DNA of 64,000 nt from Arachis hypogaea. Taxonomy: Eukaryota; Streptophyta; Magnoliopsida; Fabales; Fabaceae. The stretch covers positions 496,001 through 560,000 of the forward strand of contig NW_027255452.1 of NCBI RefSeq assembly GCF_003086295.3, given 5' to 3'. Numbering within the stretch: position 1 is the stretch's first letter; every line of letters begins with the position of its first letter. The position numbers and the translations under genes were made by a program. The notes under the pieces are model-generated. The model had not been told where the DNA came from. It did not search any database and was given only the letters and a program-made list of their open reading frames with translations. Below, piece after piece: positions 63,101 through 64,000 of the stretch.

Positions 63101-64000
63101 CTAGAAAACCCTAAAAACCCAGAAAAACCTAAAAACTCTAGAAAATCCTAGAAAACCCTAAAAACCCTAGAAAACCCTAGAAAACCCTAAAAACCCTAGA
63201 AAATCCTAAAATCCTTAAACCCTAAAAACCCTAGAAAACCCTAAATCCCTAGAAAACCCTAGAAAACCCAAAAAAATCATATAAAACCCAAAAAAACCCT
63301 GGAAAACAATAAAAACCTAAAAAACCCTAGAAAACCCAAGAAATCCCTAAAAACCCTAGAAAACGATAGAAAATCCTAAACCCAAGAAAACCCTAGAAAA
63401 TCCTAGAAACCCCTAAAAAACCATAGAAAACTCTAGAAAACCCTAGAAAACTCTAAAAAAACCGGAAAAACCTAGAAAACCCTTAAAAATCCTAGAAGAT
63501 CCTAAAAACCCTAGAAATCCTTAAAAAACCCTAAAAAACCTAAAACTCAAAAAAAAACCTAAAAACCCTAAAAACTCTAAAAAACCCTAGAAAACCCAAG
63601 AAAATCCAAGAAAACACTAGAGAATTCTAGAAGACCCTAAAAATCCTAGAAAACCCTAAAAAACCCTAGAAAACCCTAGAAAACCCTAAAGAATCCTAGA
63701 AAACCCTGAAAATTCCTAGAAAACAATAGAAAACCCTAAAAAACCGTAGAAAATCATATAAAACCCAAAAAAACCCTCGAAACCCCTAAAATGCCCTAAA
63801 AACCTAAGAAAATCCTAAAACTTAGAAAATCCTAGAAAACCTTAGAAAAACCCTAGAATACCCTAAAAACTCTAGAAAACCCTAAAAAACCATAGGAAAT
63901 CCTAAAAAACCCTAAAAAAATCCTAGAAAACCCTAAAAACTATAGAAAACTCTAAAAACCCTAGAAAACCCTTGTAAATCCTAGAAAAACTATAAAACCC
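60108..64000 (+). repeat. Family IV higher-order repeats 3 and 4 (third lengthened, fourth incomplete)
   Basis: The third interval, 60,108-62,436, is about 2.33 kb. It holds an extra partial copy: the CCAAATAATAAAAACC and CCCTGGAAAACCC segment recurs near 60,540-60,640, about 450 bp after its first occurrence at 60,090-60,190. Noisy short units fill 60,880-61,400. The fourth unit starts at 62,437, keeps the landmark order (CCGG at 63,462; CCCTCGAAACCCC near 63,772; CCCTTGTAAATCC near 63,970) and is cut by the window end. The array clearly continues. Confidence 0.82.

Larger units (their letters stand above)
56347..64000 (+). repeat. Degenerate telomere-like satellite array, part right of the gap (family IV)
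   Basis: The same class of 9-10 nt units continues in the same orientation after the gap and runs off the window end. It differs from the left part in its higher-order structure: a repeat of about 1.68 kb. Landmarks recur in order, namely AGAACAGCCTAG (56,705; 58,439; 60,108; 62,437), AAACCGGAAAAA (CCGG at 57,716; 59,407; 61,784; 63,462) and AAAATGCCCTAAAAACC or its variant near 58,040; 59,725; 62,045 and 63,790. Spacings are about 1.67-1.73 kb except one interval of about 2.33-2.38 kb, which holds an additional partial copy near 60,500-61,400. The first several hundred bases after the gap are much more irregular. No gene is present. Confidence 0.93.

Noticed and set aside
1..64000. CRISPR-like array of short direct repeats
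   Set aside because: There is no alternation of fixed repeats with unique spacers; every segment is a variant of the same telomere-like unit, and no cas-like gene is present.
1..64000. Cestrum-type (TTTTTTAGGG) or Chlamydomonas-type (TTTTAGGG) telomere as the host repeat
   Set aside because: Units of both lengths occur, but mixed with many others and never in long pure runs. The only perfect runs found are of the 7-nt CCCTAAA form, which favours TTTAGGG.

Overview
The whole window is one telomere-derived satellite array. From base 1 to base 64,000, apart from a run of exactly 1,000 N at 55,347-56,346, it consists of head-to-tail degenerate variants of the plant-type telomere repeat. The C-rich strand is on + throughout and no inversion was seen. 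The commonest units are 9-10 nt (CCCTAAAAA, CCCTAGAAAA, TCCTAGAAAA, TCCTAAAAAA), longer than the canonical 7 nt CCCTAAA. Dividing about 63 kb by about 9.7 nt gives roughly 6,500 units (an estimate, not a count). I see no protein gene, RNA gene, transposon, CRISPR array or ordinary promoter. The one long open frame (59,955-60,212, minus) is translated repeat.

Organism: two short islands of perfect CCCTAAA (15,373-15,400 and 42,716-42,743) point to an Arabidopsis-type (TTTAGGG) telomere, so a land plant is most likely. Some green algae and apicomplexans share this or a similar repeat and cannot be excluded. Degenerate telomere-like arrays of this kind are known from pericentromeric chromosome 1 of Arabidopsis thaliana. 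The window could be pericentromeric, interstitial or subtelomeric; with no flanking unique sequence I cannot tell.

Organisation has three levels. (1) 9-10 nt units. (2) Modules of mostly 0.75-1.35 kb, each carrying a conserved, CpG-containing signature here called the S-box (CCGTAAAAACCTTAG ... CCTAATAAACC ... AAAACGATAAAA or AAAACGCTAAAA ... AACCATA). (3) Larger blocks duplicated in tandem or at a distance.

Layout: 1-2,250, unstructured degenerate units. 2,260-9,580, family I block 1. 9,417-15,950, block A (family II with a family I tail), repeated as block B at 16,978-23,690 with an offset of exactly 7,560 bp over its first 0.8 kb. 15,955-16,970, a family I piece plus a partial copy of the block A start. 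23,690-27,146, mixed modules. 27,147-31,842, higher-order unit C, followed by unit D 31,843-37,070 at an offset of 4,696 bp. 37,070-45,550, family I relatives with local tandem duplications. 45,550-52,860, block 1', a copy of block 1 displaced by about 43.2 kb. 52,860-55,346, mixed family I up to the gap. 56,347-64,000, family IV, a 1.68-kb higher-order repeat.

There are no genes to work together. Anything the region does would come from its DNA: phased A-tracts, G-quadruplex potential on the minus strand, very dense telobox (AAACCCTA) sites, near-absence of CpG, and recent amplification by unequal exchange. All positions, identities and offsets come from reading the sequence by eye, not from an alignment program.
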